The notes: generated from the sequence alone by a model not told the origin. A stretch of 64,000 nucleotides of DNA from Lineus longissimus (GCF_910592395.1 NC_088315.1:12838501-12902500); one strand, 5' to 3'. Numbered from the stretch's first letter, positions 36,401 through 51,343 are shown. Program-made: numbers and translations.

Positions 36401-36970
36401 CAGTTTCTCCAATCGGGCATCTCGACTCTTTAAGCAAAATGAGCGTGATTGGTCGCGACGAGCGCCATCGCCAACCGACTTTCATTGCCAGTAGTGTAAT
36501 ATCGCTAGTCGGATGACAACTTATTATCGCAGCATCTCGAAATTGTGCTCTCAGTTTGTTGAATCTGCCATCTTGACTCTGTATAACCAAAATGAGCGTG
36601 ATCGGTCACGACGAGCGCCATCGCCAACCGACTTTCATCGCAAGTAGTGCAATATCGCTATCGAATATAACTTATCATCGCAGAATCTTGAAATTGCCTT
36701 TTCAGTTTTACCATCGGTCATCACGACTCTGCATATCTAAAGTGAGCGTGATCGGTCGTGATGAGCACCATCGCCGACGAACTTTCATCGCCAGTAGTGC
36801 AATATCGCTATCGAATGACAACTTATCATCACAGAATCACTAAATTGTACTCTCAGTTTGTCGAATTGGTCATCTCGGCCCTGTATAAGCAAAATGAGCG
36901 TGATCGGTCGCGACGAGCGCCATCGCCGACCGACTTTCATCGCAGTAGTGTAATATCGCTAGTCGAATGA
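33400..36970 (+). repeat. HOR block C: 10/11-monomer unit, two copies
   Basis: Segments at 34047, 34120, 34434, 34680 and 34918 recur at 35721, 35794, 36108, 36354 and 36592, an offset of 1674 bp (11 monomers). Left of about 33.9 kb the offset is 1521 bp (10 monomers; 33563 and 35084), so the second copy carries one extra monomer at about 35.42-35.57 kb, with a GCATTATCGCCAG variant. Confidence 0.88.
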
Positions 36971-39900
36971 CAACTTATCATCGCAGAATCTCGAAATTGT
37001 GCTCTCAGATTGTCGAATCGGTCATCTCGACCCTGTATAACCAAAATGAGCGTGATCGGTCGCGACGGGCGCAATCGCCGACCGACTTTCATCGCAGTAT
37101 TGTAATATCGTTAGTGGAATGACAACTTATAATCGCAGAATCTTGAAATTGTGGTCTCAGTTTGTTCAATCAGGCATCTCGACTCTGCATAACCAAAATG
37201 AGTGTGATCGGTCGCGACGAGTGCCTTCGCCGACCGACCATCATTGCCTATAGTCTTATATCGTTAGTCGAATGACCACTTATCATCGCAGAATCTCGAA
37301 ACTCTGGTCTCAATTTGTTGAATTGTTCATCTTGGCTCTGTAAAGCCAAAATGAGCGTGATCGGTCATGACAAGCGCCATCGCCGACCGACTTTCATCGC
37401 CAGTAGTGCAATATCGCTAGTCAAATGACAACTTATCATCACAGAGTCTCGAAATTGTGGTCTCAGTTTGTTCAATCGGTCATCTCGACTATGTATAACT
37501 AAAATGAGCGGGATCAGTCGCGACGAGCGCCAACGCCAACTGACTTTCATCGCCTGTAGTGTAATATCGCTAGTCGGATGACAACTTATTATCGCAGAAT
37601 CTCCAAATTGTGCTCTCAGTTTGTTGAATCAGCCATCTTGACTCTTTATAACCAAAATGAGCGTGATCTGTCACGACGAGCGCTATCGCCAACCGACTTT
37701 CATCGCCAGTAGTGCAATATCGCTATCGAATATAACTTATCATCGCAGAATCTTGAAATTGCCTTTTCAGTTTTACTATCGGTCATCACGACTCTGCATA
37801 TCCAAAGTGAGCGTGATCGGTCGTGATGAGCACCATCGCCGACGAACTTTCATCGCCAGTAGTGCAATATCGCTATCGAATGACAACTTATCATCACAGA
37901 ATCACGAAATTGTGCTCTCAGTTTGTCGAATTGGTCATCTCGGCCCTGTATAACCAAAATGAGCGTGATCGGTTGCGACGAGGGCAATCGCCGACCGACT
38001 TTCATCGCAGTATTGTAATATCGCTAGTCGAATGACAACTTATAATCGCAGAATCTTGAAATTGTGGTCTCAGTTTGTTCAATCAGGCATCTCGACTCTG
38101 CATAACCAAAATGAGTGTGATCGGTCGCGACGAGTGCCATCACCGACGGACCATCATTGCCTATAGTCTTATATCGTTAGTCGAATGACCACTTATCATC
38201 ACAGAATCTCGAAATTGTGCTCTCAGTTTGTCGAATTGGAAATCTCGTCCCTGTATAAGCAAAATGAGCGTGATCGGTCGCGACGAGCGCAATCGCCGAC
38301 CGACTTTCATCGCAGTAGTGTAATATCGCTAGTCGAATGACAACTTATCATTACAGAGTCTCGAAATTGTGGTCTCAGTTTGTCCAATCGGTCATCTCGA
38401 CTCTGTATAACCAAAATGAGCGGGATCAGTCGCGACGAGCGCCATCGCCAACCGACTTTCATCGCCAGTAGTGTAATATCGCTAGTCGAATGACAACTTA
38501 TCATCACAGGATCTCGAAATTGCGCTCTTAGTTTGTCCAATCGGTCATCACGACTCTGTATAACCAAAATGAGCGTGATCGGTCGCGACGAGCACCATCG
38601 CCAACCGACTTTCATCGCCAATAGTGTAATATCGCCAGTCGGATGACAACTTATTATCGCAGAATCTCGAAATTGTGCTCTCAGTTTGTTGAATCAGCCA
38701 TCTTGACTCTGTATAACCAAAATGAGCGTGATCGGTCGCGACGTTCGCCATCGCCGACCGACTTTCATCGCCAGTAGTGCAATATCGCTAGTCGAATGAC
38801 AACTTATCATTACAGAGTCTCGAAATTGTGGTGTCAGTTTGTCCAATCGGTCATCTCGACTCTGTATAACCAAAATGAGCGTGATCGGTTGCGACGAGCA
38901 CCATCGTCGACCAACTTTCATTGCCAGTAGTGTAATATCGCTATCGAATGACAACTTATCATCGCAGAATCTTGAAATTGTGGTCTCAGTTTGTCGAATT
39001 CGTCATTTCGGCCCCGTATAACCACAATAAACATGATCGGTCGCAACGAGCGCCATCGCCGACCGACTTTCATCGCCAGTAGTACAATATCGCTATCGAA
39101 TGCAACTCATCATTGCAGAATCTCGAAATTGTGCTCTCAGTTTGTCGAATTTGGTCATTTTGGCTCTGTAAAACTAAAATGAGTGTGATCAGTCGCTACG
39201 AGCGCCATCGCCAACTGACTTTCATCGCCAGTAGTGCAATATCGCTTTTGAATGACAACTTATCATCGCAGATTCTCAAAATTGTGTTCTCTGTTTGTTG
39301 AATCGGGCATCTCGACTCTGTATAACCAAAATGAGCGTGATCGATCGCGACGAGCGCCATCGCCGACCGACCATCATTGCCAGTAGTCTTATATCGTTAG
39401 TCAAATGACCACTTATCATCGCAGAATCTCGAAATGGCGGTCTCAGTTTCTCCAATCGGGCAACTCGACTCTTTAAGCAAAATGAGCGTGATTGGTCGCG
39501 ACGAGCGCCATCGCCAACCGACTTTCATCGCCAGTAGTGTAATATCGCTAGTCGGATGACAACTTATTATCGCAGAATCTCGAAATTGTGCTCTCAGTTT
39601 GTTGAATCAGCCATCCTGACTCTGTATAACCAAAATGAGCGTGATTGGTCGCGACGAGCGCCATCGCCAACCGACTTTCATCGCCAGTTGTGCAATATCG
39701 GTATCGAATATAACTTATCATCGCAGAATCTTGAAATTGCCTTTTCAGTTTTACTATCGGTCATCACGACTCTGCATATCCAAAGTGAGCGTGATCGGTC
39801 GTGATGAGCACCATCACCGACGAACTTTCATCGCCAGTAGTGCAATATCGCTATCGAATGACAACTTATCATCACAGAATCTCGAAATTGTGCTCTCAGT

Positions 39901-40800
39901 TTGTCGAATTGGTCATCCCGGCCCTGTATAAGCAAAATGAGCATGATCGGTCGCAACGAGCGCCATCGTAGACCGACTTTCATCGCAGTAGTGTAATATC
40001 GCTAGTTGAATGACAACTTATCATCACAGAATCTCGAAATTGTGCTCTCAGTTTGTCGAATTGGTCATCCCGGCCCTGTATAAGCAAAATGAGCATGATC
40101 GGTCGCAACGAGCGCCATCGTAGACCGACTTTCATCGCAGTAGTGTAATATCGCTAGTTGAATGACAACTTATCATCGCAGAATCACGAAATTGTGCTCT
40201 CAGTTTGTGGAATCGGTCATCTCGGCCCTGTATAACCAAAATGAGCTTGATCGGTCGCGACGATCGCCATCGCCGACTGACTTTCATTGCCAGTAGTGCA
40301 TTATCGCCAGTCGAATGACAACTTATCATGACAGAGTCTCGAAATTGTGGTGTCAGTTTGTCCAATCGGTCATCTCGACTCTGTATAACCAAAATGAGCG
40401 GGATCAGTCGCGACGAGCGCTATCGCCAACCGACTTTCATCGCCAGTAGTGTAATATCGCTAGTCGAATGACAACTCATCATCACAGAATCTCGAAATTG
40501 CGGTCTCAGTTTGTCCAATCGGTCATCACGACTCTGTATAACCAAAATGAGCGTGATCGGTCGCGACGAGCACCATCGCCGACCAACTTTCATTGCCAGT
40601 AGTGTTATATCGCTATCGAATGACAACTTATCATCGCAGAATCTTGAAATTGTGGTCTCAGTTTGTCGAATTCGTCATTTCGGCCCCGTATAACCATAAT
40701 GAACAAGATCGGTCGCGACGAGCGCCATCGCCGACCGACTTTCATCGCCAGTAGTGTAATATCGCTAGTCGAATGACAACTTATTATCGCAGAATCTCGA
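36970..40800 (+). repeat. Mosaic satellite between HOR blocks C and D
   Basis: The run 37.1-38.1 kb resembles the HOR A interior, and 38.5-39.2 kb resembles 32.0-32.7 kb. At 39.88-40.17 kb two adjacent monomers with the rare CATCGTAGACCGAC variant are essentially identical at a 152-bp offset, a fresh single-monomer duplication. Confidence 0.7.
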
Positions 40801-43800
40801 AATTGTGCTCTCAGTTTGTCGAATTAGCCATCTTCACCCTGTATAACCAAAATGAGCGTGATCGGTCGCGACAAGCGCCATCGCCAACTGACTTTCATCG
40901 CCAGTAGTGCAATATCGCTATTGAATGACAACTTATCATCGCAGAATCTCGAAATTGTGTTCTCTGTTTGTTCAATCGGGCATCTCGACTCTGTATAACC
41001 AAAATGAGCGTGATCGGTCGCGACGAGCGCCATCGCTGACAAACCATCAATGCCAGTAGTCTTATATCGTTAGTCGAATGACCACTTATCATCGCAGAAT
41101 CTCGAAATGGCGGTCTCAGTTTCTCCAATCGGGCATCTCGACTCTTTAAGCAAAATGAGCGTGATTGGTCGCGACGAGCGCCATCGCCAACCGACTTTCA
41201 TTGCCAGTAGTGTAATATCGCTAGTCGGATGACAACTTATTATCGCAGCATCTCGAAATTGTGCTCTCAGTTTGTTGAATCTGCCATCTTGACTCTGTAT
41301 AACCAAAATGAGCGTGATCGGTCACGACGAGCGCCATCGCCAACCGACTTTCATCGCAAGTAGTGCAATATCGCTATCGAATATAACTTATCATCGCAGA
41401 ATCTTGAAATTGCCTTTTCAGTTTTACCATCGGTCATCACGACTCTGCATATCTAAAGTGAGCGTGATCGGTCGTGATGAGCACCATCGCCGACCAACTT
41501 TCATCGCCAGTAGTGCAATATCGCTATCGAATGACAACTTATCATCACAGAATCACTAAATTGTACTCTCAGTTTGTCGAATTGGTCATCTCGGCCCTGT
41601 ATAAGCAAAATGAGCGTGATCGGTCGCGACGAGCGCCATCGCCGACCGACTTTCATCACAGTAGTGTAATATCGCTAGTCGAATGACAACTTATCATCGC
41701 AGAATCTCGAAATTGTGCTCTCAGATTGTCGAATCGGTCATCTCGACCCTGTATAACCAAAATGAGCGTGATCGGTCGCGACGAACGCCATCGCTGACCG
41801 ACCATCATCGCCTATAGTCTTATATCGTTAGTCGAATGACCACTTATCATCGCAGAATCTCGAAATTCTGGTCTCAATTTGTTGAATTGGTCATCTCGGC
41901 TCTGTATAACCAAAATGAGCGTGATCGGTCGTGACAAGCGCCATCGCCGACCGACCATCATCGCCAGTGGTCTTATATCGATAGTCAAATGACATTTATC
42001 ATCGCAGAATCTCAAATTAGTGGTCTCAGTTTGTCCAATTGGTCATCTTGACTCTTTATAACCAAAATGAGCGTGATCGGTCGCGACGATCGCCATCGCC
42101 GACCAACTTTCATCGCCAGTAGTGCAATATCGCTAGTCAAATGACAACTTATCATCACAGAGTCTCGAAATTGTGGTCTCAGTTTGTCCAATCGGTCATC
42201 TCGACTATGTATAACTAAAATGAGCGGGATCAGTCGCGACGAGCGCCATCGCCAACCGACTTTCATCGCCAGTAGTGTAATATCGCTAGTCGAATGACAA
42301 CTTATCATCACAGAATCTCGAAATTGCGGTCTCAGTTTGTCCAATCGGTCATCTTGACTCTGTATAACCAAAATGAGCGTGATCGGTCGCGACGAGCAGC
42401 ATCGCCAACCGACTTTCATCGCCAGTAGTGTAATATCGCTAGTCGGATGACAACTTATCATCACAGAATCTCGAAATTGCGGTCTCAGTTTGTCCAATCG
42501 GTCATCTCGACTCTGTATAACCAAAATGAGCATGATCGGTCACGACGAGCGCCATCGCCAACCGACTTTCATCGCCAGTAGTGCAATATCGCTATCGAAT
42601 ATAACTTTTCATCGAATAATCTTGAAATAGCCTCTTCAGTTTTACCATCGGTCATCACGACTCTGCATATCCAAAGTGAGCGTGATCGGTCGTGATGAGC
42701 ACCATCGCCGACAAACTTTCATCGCCAGTAGTGCAATATCGCTATCGAATGACAACTTATCATTACAGAATCTCGAAATTGTGCTCTCAGTTTGTCGAAT
42801 TTGACATCTCGGCCCTGTATAAGCAAAATGAGCGTGATCGGTCGCGACGAGCGCCATCGCTGACCGACCATCAATGCCAGTAGTCTTATATCGTTAGTCG
42901 AATGACCACTTATCATCGCAGAATCTCGAAATGGCGGTCTCAGTTTCTCCAATCGGGCATCTCGACTCTTTAAGCAAAATGAGCGTGATTGGTCGCGACG
43001 AGCGCCATCGCCAACCGACTTTCATTGCCAGTAGTGTAATATCGCTAGTCGGATGACAACTTATTATCGCAGCATCTCGAAATTGTGCTCTCAGTTTGTT
43101 GAATCTGCCATCTTGACTCTGTATAACCAAAATGAGCGTGATCGGTCACGACGAGCGCCATCGCCAACCGACTTTCATCGCAAAAAGTGCAATATCGCTA
43201 TCGAATATAACTTATCATCGCAGAATCTTGAAATTGCCTTTTCAGTTTTACCATCGGTCATCACGACTCTGCATATCTAAAGTGAGCGTGATCGGTCGTG
43301 ATGAGCACCATCGCCGACGAACTTTCATCGCCAGTAGTGCAATATCGCTATCGAATGACAACTTATCATCACAGAATCACTAAATTGTACTCTCAGTTTG
43401 TCGAATTGGTCATCTCGGCCCTGTATAAGCAAAATGAGCGTGATCGGTCGCGACGAGCGCCATCGCCGACCGACTTTCATCGCAGTAGTGTAATATCGCT
43501 AGTCGAATGACAACTTATCATCGCAGAATCTCGAAATTGTGCTCTCAGATTGTCGAATCGGTCATCTCGACTCTGTATAACCAAAATGAGCGTGATCGGT
43601 CGTGACGAGCGCCATCGCCGACCGACCATCATCGCCTATAGTCTTATATCGTTAGTCGAATGACAACTTATCATCGCAGAATCTCGAAATTCTGGTCTCT
43701 ATTTGTTGAATTGGTCATCTCGGCTCTGTATAACCAAAATGAGCGTGATCGGTCGTCACAAGCGCCATCGCCGACCGACCATCATCGCCAGTGGTCTTAT

Positions 43801-44340
43801 ATCGATAGTCAAATGACATTTATCATCGCAGAATCTCAAATTAGTGGTCTCAGTTTGTCCAATCGGTCATCTTGACTCTTTATAACCAAAATGAGCGTGA
43901 TCGGTCGCGACGATCGCCATCGCCGACCAACTTTCACAACTTATCATCACAGAGTCTCGAAATTGTGGTCTCAGTTTGTCCAATCGGTCATCTCGACTAT
44001 GTATAACTAAAATGAGCAGGATCAGTCGCGAAAAGCGCCATCGCCAACCGACTTTCATCGCCAGTAGTGTAATATCGCTAGTCGAATGCCAACTTATCAT
44101 CACAGAATCTCGAAATTGCGGTCTCAGTTTGTCCAATCGGTCATCTTGACTCTGTATAACCAAAAGGAGCGTGATCGGTCGCGACGAGCAGCATCGCCAA
44201 CCGACTTTCATCGCCAGTAGTGTAATATCGCTAGTCGGATGACAACTTATCATCACAGAATCTCGAAATTGTCCTCTCAGTTTGTTGAATCAGCCATCTT
44301 GACTCTGTATAACCAAAATGAGCGTGATCGGTCGCGAAAA
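40800..44340 (+). repeat. HOR block D, segment X copy 1
   Basis: Matches 44.57-47.94 kb. The offset is 3772 bp at 40824, 41308, 42012 and 42642, dropping to 3603 bp after 43.6 kb because copy 2 lost one monomer plus 17 bp. It carries a characteristic shortened monomer with CCAACTTTCACAACTTATC at about 43.93 kb (about 32 bp missing). Confidence 0.88.
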
Positions 44341-44590
44341 GCGCCATCGCCAACCGACTTTCATCGCCAGTAGTGTAATATCGCTAGTCGAATGCCAACT
44401 TATCATCACAGAATCTCGAAATTGCGGTCTCAGTTTGTCCAATCGGTCATCTTGACTCTGTATAACCAAAAGGAGCGTGATCGGTCGCGACGAGCGCCAT
44501 CGCCGACCGACTTTCATCGCCAGTAGTGTAATATCGCTAGTCGAATGACAACTAATCATTGCAGAATCTCGAAATTGTGCTCTCAGTTTG
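44340..44590 (+). repeat. Junction monomers between X copies 1 and 2
   Basis: Nearly two monomers that repeat the preceding units (GCGAAAAGCGCC and CCAAAAGGAGCG variants recur here at about a two-monomer spacing), then join the start of segment X copy 2 near 44590. Confidence 0.6.
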
Positions 44591-47500
44591 TCGAATTAGC
44601 CATCTTCACCCTGTATAACCAAAATGAGCGTGATCGGTCGCGACAAGCGCCATCGCCAACTGACTTTCATCGCCAGTAGTGCAATATCGCTATTGAATGA
44701 CAACTTATCATCGCAGAATCTCGAAATTGTGTTCTCTGTTTGTTCAATCGGGCATCTCGACTCTGTATAACCAAAATGAGCGTGATCGGTCGCAACGAGC
44801 GCCATCGCTGACCAACCATCAATGCCAGTAGTCTTATATCGTTAGTCGAATGACCACTTATCATCGCAGAATCTCGAAATGGCGGTCTCAGTTTCTCCAA
44901 TCGGGCATCTCGACTCTTTAAGCAAAATGAGCGTGATTGGTCGCGACGAGCGCCATCGCCAACCGACTTTCATTGCCAGTAGTGTAATATCGCTAGTCGG
45001 ATGACAACTTATTATCGCAGCATCTCGAAATTGTGCTCTCAGTTTGTTGAATCTGCCATCTTGACTCTGTATAACCAAAATGAGCGTGATCGGTCACGAC
45101 GAGCGCCATCGCCAACCGACTTTCATCGCAAGTAGTGCAATATCGCTATCGAATATAACTTATCATCGCAGAATCTTGAAATTGCCTTTTCAGTTTTACC
45201 ATCGGTCATCACGACTCTGCATATCTAAAGTGAGCGTGATCGGTCGTGATGAGCACCATCGCCGACGAACTTTCATCGCCAGTAGTGCAATATCGCTATC
45301 GAATGACAACTTATCATCACAGAATCACTAAATTGTACTCTCAGTTTGTCGAATTGGTCATCTCGGCCCTGTATAAGCAAAATGAGCGTGATCGGTCGCG
45401 ACGAGCGCCATCGCCGACCGACTTTCATCGCAGTAGTGTAATATCGCTAGTCGAATGACAACTTATCATCGCAGAATCTCGAAATTGTGCTCTCAGATTG
45501 TCGAATCGGTCATCTCGACCCTGTATAACCAAAATGAGCGTGATCGGTCGCGACGAACGCCATCGCCGACCGACCATCATCGCCTATAGTCTTATATCGT
45601 TAGTCGAATGACCACTTATCATCGCAGAATCTCGAAATTCTGGTCTCAATTTGTTGAATTGGTCATCTCGGCTCTGTATAACCAAAATGAGCGTGATCGG
45701 TCGTGACAAGCGCCATCGCCGACCGACCATCATCGCCAGTGGTCTTATATCGATAGTCAAATGACATTTATCATCGCAGAATCTCAAATTAGTGGTCTCA
45801 GTTTGTCCAACTGGTCATCTTGACTCTTTATAACCAAAATGAGCGTGATCGGTCGCGACGATCGCCATCGCCGACCAACTTTCATCGCCAGTAGTGCAAT
45901 ATCGCTAGTCAAATGACAACTTATCATCACAGAGTCTCGAAATTGTGGTCTCAGTTTGTCCAATCGGTCATCTCGACTATGTATAACTATAATGAGCGGG
46001 ATCAGTCGCGACGAGCGCCATCGCCAACCGACTTTCATCGCCAGTAGTGTAATATCGCTAGTCGAATGACAACTTATCATCACAGAATCTCGAAATTGCG
46101 GTCTCAGTTTGTCCAATCGGTCATCTTGACTGTGTATAACCAAAATGAGCGTGATCGGTCGCGACGAGCAGCATCGCCAACCGACTTTCATCGCCAGTAG
46201 TGTAATATCGCTAGTCGGATGACAACTTATCATCACAGAATCTCGAAATTGCGGTCTCAGTTTCTCCAATCGGTCATCTCGACTCTGTATAACCAAAATG
46301 AGCATGATCGGTCACGACGAGCGCCATCGCCAACCGACTTTCATCGCCAGTAGTGCAATATCGCTATCGAATATAACTTTTCATCGAATAATCTTGAAAT
46401 AGCCTCTTCAGTTTTACCATCGGTCATCACGACTCTGCATATCCAAAGTGAGCGTGATCGGTCGTGATGAGCACCATCGCCGACAAACTTTCATCGCCAG
46501 TAGTGCAATATCGCTATCGAATGACAACTTATCATTACAGAATCTCGAAATTGTGCTCTCAGTTTGTCGAATTTGACATCTCGGCCCTGTATAAGCAAAA
46601 TGAGCGTGATCGGTCGCGACGAGCGCCATCGCTGACCGACCATCAATGCCAGTAGTCTTATATCGTTAGTCGAATGACCACTTATCATCGCAGAATCTCG
46701 AAATGGCGGTCTCAGTTTCTCCAATCGGGCATCTCGACTCTTTAAGCAAAATGAGCGTGATTGGTCGCGACGAGCGCCATCGCCAACCGACTTTCATTGC
46801 CAGTAGTGTAATATCGCTAGTCGGATGACAACTTATTATCGCAGCATCTCGAAATTGTGCTCTCAGTTTGTTGAATCTGCCATCTTGACTCTGTATAACC
46901 AAAATGAGCGTGATCGGTCACGACGAGCGCCATCGCCAACCGACTTTCATCGCAAAAAGTGCAATATCGCTATCGAATATAACTTATCATCGCAGAATCT
47001 TGAAATTGCCTTTTCAGTTTTACCATCGGTCATCACGACTCTGCATATCTAAAGTGAGCGTGATCGGTCGTGATGAGCACCATCGCCGACGAACTTTCAT
47101 CGCCAGTAGTGCAATATCGCTATCGAATGACAACTTATCATCACAGAATCACTAAATTGTACTCTCAGATTGTCGAATCGGTCATCTCGACCCTGTATAA
47201 CCAAAATGAGCGTGATCGGTCGCGACGAGCGCCATCGCCTATAGTCTTATATCGTTAGTCGAATGACCACTTATCATCGCAGAATCTCGAAATTCTGGTC
47301 TCTATTTGTTGAATTGGTCATCTCGGCTCTGTATAACCAAAATGAGCGTGATCGGTCGTCACAAGCGCCATCGCCGACCGACCATCATCGCCAGTGGTCT
47401 TATATCGATAGTCAAATGACATTTATCATCGCAGAATCTCGAATTAGTGGTCTCAGTTTGTCCAATCGGTCATCTTGACTCTTTATAACCAAAATGAGCG

Positions 47501-50500
47501 TGATCGGTCGCGACGATCGCCATCGCCGACCAACTTTCACAACTTATCATCACAGAGTCTCGAAATTGTGGTCTCAGTTTGTCCAATCGGTCATCTCGAC
47601 TATGTATAACTAAAATGAGCAGGATCAGTCGCGAAAAGCGCCATCGCCAACCGACTTTCATCGCCAGTAGTGTAATATCGCTAGTCGAATGCCAACTTAT
47701 CATCACAGAATCTCGAAATTGCGGTCTCAGTTTGTCCAATCGGTCATCTTGACTCTGTATAACCAAAAGGAGCGTGATCGGTCGCGACGAGCAGCATCGC
47801 CAACCGACTTTCATCGCCGGTAGTGTAATATCGCTAGTCGGATGACAACTTATCATCACAGAATCTCGAAATTGTCCTCTCAGTTTGTTGAATCAGCCAT
47901 CTTGACTCTGTATAACCAAAATGAGCGTGATCGGTCGCGACGATCGCCATCGCCGACCGACTTTCATCGCCAGTAGTGCAATATCGCTAGTCAAATGACA
48001 ACTTATCATCACAGAGTCTCGAAATTGTGGTGTCAGTTTGTCCAATCGGTCATCTCGACTCTGTATAACCAAAATGAGCGTGATCGGTTGCGACGAGCAC
48101 CATCGCCGACCAACTTTCATTGCCAGTAGTGTAATATCGCTATCGAATGACAACTTATCATCGCAGAATCTTGAAATTGTGGTCTCAGTTTGTCGAATTC
48201 GTCATTTCGGCCCCGTATAACCACAATAAACAAGATCGGTCGCGACGAGCGCAATCGCCGACCGACTTTCATCGCAGTATTGTAATATCGCTAGTCGAAT
48301 GACAACTTATAATCGCAGAATCTTGAAATTGTGGTCTCAGTTTGTTCAATCAGGCATCTCGACTCTGCATAACCAAAATGAGTGTGATCGGTCGCGACGA
48401 GTGCCATCGCCGACCGACCATCATTGCCTATAGTATTATATCGTTAGTCGAATGACCACTTATCATCGCAGAATCGCGAAACTCTGGTCTCAATTTGTTG
48501 AATTGTTCATCTTGGCTCTGTAAAGCCAAAATGAGCGTGATCGGTCGTGACAAGCGCCATCGCCGACCGACTTTCATCGCCAGTAGTGCAATATCGCTAG
48601 TCAAATGACAACTTATCATCACAGAGTCTCGAAATTGTGGTCTCAGTTTGTTCAATCGGTCATCTCGACTATGTATAACTAAAATGAGCGGGATCAGTCG
48701 CGACGAGCGCCATCGCCAACTGGCTTTCATCGCCTGTAGTGTAATATCGCTAATCGGATGACAACTTACTATCGCAGAATCTCGAAATTGTGCTCTCAGT
48801 TTGTTGAATCAGCCATCTTGACTCTTTATAACCAAAATGAGCGTGATCGGTCACGACGAGCGCCATCGCCAACCGACTTTCATCGCCAGTAGTGCAATAT
48901 CGGTATCGAATATAACTTATCATCGCAGAATTATGAAATTGCCTTTTCAGTTTTACTATCGGTCATCACGACTCTGCATATCCAAAGTGAGCGTGATCGG
49001 TCGTGATGAGCACCATCACCGACGAACTTTCGTCGCCAGTAGTGCAATATCGCTATCGAATGACAACTTATCATCACAGAATCTCGAAATTGTGCTCTCA
49101 GTTTGTCGAATTGGTCATCCCGGCCCTGTATAAGCAAAATGAGCATGATCGGTCGCGACGAGCGCCATCGCCGACCGACTTTCATCGCAGTAGTGTAATA
49201 TCGCTAGTTGAATGACAACTTATCATCGCAAAATCATGAAATTGTGCTCTCAGTTTGTGGAATCGGTCATCTCGGCCCTGTATAACCAAAATGAGCGTGA
49301 TCGGTCGCGACGATCGCCATCGCCGACCGACTTTCATCGCCAGTAGTGCATTATCGCCAGTCGAATGACAACTTATCATCACAGAGTCTCGAAATTGTGG
49401 TGTCAGTTTGTCCAATCGGTCATCTCGACTCTGTATAACCAAAATGAGCGGGATCAGTCGCGACGAGCGCTATCGCCAACCGACTTTCATCGCCAGTAGT
49501 GTAATATCGCTAGTCGAATGACAACTCATCATCACAGAATCTCGAAATTGCGGTCTCAGTTTGTCCAATCGGTCATCACGACTCTGTATAACCAAAATGA
49601 GCGTGATCGGTCGCGACAAGCACCATCGCCAACTGACTTTCATCGCCAGTAGTGCAATATCGCTATTGAATGACAACTTATCATCGCAGAATCTCGAAAT
49701 TGTGTTCTCTGTTTGTTCAATCAGGCATCTCGACTCTGTATAACCAAAATGAGCGTGATCGGTCGCGATGAGCGCCATCGCTGACCGACCATCAATGCCA
49801 GTAGTCTTATATCGTTAGTCGAATGACCACTTATCATCGCAGAATCTCGAAATGGCGGTCTCAGTTTCTCCAATCGGGCATCTCGACTCTTTAAGCAAAA
49901 TGAGCGTTATTGGTCGCGACGAGCGCCATCGCCAACCGTCTTTCATTGCCAGTAGTGTAATATCGCTAGTCGGATGACAACTTATTATCGCAGAATCTCG
50001 AAATTGTGCTCTCAGTTTGTTGAATCAACCATCTTGACTCTGTATAACCAAAATGAGCGTGATCGGTCACGACGATCGCCATCGCCGACCAACTTTCATC
50101 GCCAGTAGTGCAATATCGCTAGTCGAATGACAACTTATCATCACAGAGTCTCGAAATTGTGGTGTCGGTTTGTCCAATCGGTCATCTCGACTCTGTATAA
50201 CCAAAATGAGCGGGATCAGTCGCGACGAACGCCATCGCCGACCGACTTTCATCGCCAGTAGTGCAATATCGCTATCGAATGACAACTTATCATCGCAGAA
50301 TCTTGAAATTGTGGTCTCAGTTTGTCGAATTTGGTCATTTTGGCTCTGTAAAACTAAAATGAGTGTGATCAGTCGCGACGAGCGCCATCGCCGACCGACT
50401 TTCATCGCCAGTAGTGTAATATCACTAGTCGAATGACAACTAATCATTGCAGAATCTCGATATTGTGCTCTCAGTTTGTCGAATTAGCCATCTTCACCCT

Positions 50501-51343
50501 GTATAACCAAAATGAGCCAGTAGTGTAATATCACTAGTCGAATGACAACTAATCATTGCAGAATCTCGATATTGTGCTCTCAGTTTGTCGAATTAGCCAT
50601 CTTCACCCTGTATAACCAAAATGAGCGTGATCGGTCGCGACAAGCGCCATCGCCAACTGACTTTCATCGCCAGTAGTGCAATATCGCTATTGAATGACAA
50701 CTTATCATCGCAGAATCTCGAAATTGTGTTCTCTGTTTGTTCAATCGGGCATCTCGACTCTGTATAACCAAAATGAGCGTGATCGGTCGCGACGAGCGCC
50801 ATCGCCAACCGACTTTCATTGCCAGTAGTGTAATATCGCTAGTCGGATGACAACTTATTATCGCAGAATCTGGAAATTGTGCTCTCAGTTTGTTGAATCA
50901 GCCATCTTGACTCTGTATAACCAAAATGAGCGTGATCGGTCACGACGAGCGCCATCGCCAACCGACTTTCATCGCCAGTAGTGCAATATCGCTATCGAAT
51001 ATAACTTATCATCGCAGAATCTTGAAATTGCCTTTTCAGTTTTACCATCGGTCATCACGACTCTGCATATCTAAAGTGAGCACGATCGGTCGTGATGAGC
51101 ACCATCGCCGACCGACCTTCATCGCCAGTAGTGCAATATCGCTATCGAATGACAACTTATCATCACAGAATCACTAAATTGTGCTCTCAGATTGTCCAAT
51201 CGGTCATCTTGACTCTTTATAACCAAAATGAGCGTGATCGGTCGCGACGATCGCCATCGCCGACCAACTTTCATCGCCAGTAGTGCAATATCGCTAGTCG
51301 AATGACAACTTATCATCACAGAGTCTCGAAATTGTGGTCTCAG
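44590..51343 (+). repeat. Super-repeat XY copy 1
   Basis: X (44.59-47.94 kb) is followed by Y (47.94-51.34 kb). The order recurs at 51.65-58.40 kb. Offsets are 7061 bp for 44596-47.15 kb, 7213 bp for 47.26-50.87 kb, and again 7061-7062 bp for 51.02-51.34 kb. Each change equals one monomer (152 bp) lost or gained. Y holds a truncated 109-bp monomer whose junction reads AAAATGAGCCAGTAGTG (50517). Confidence 0.9.
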
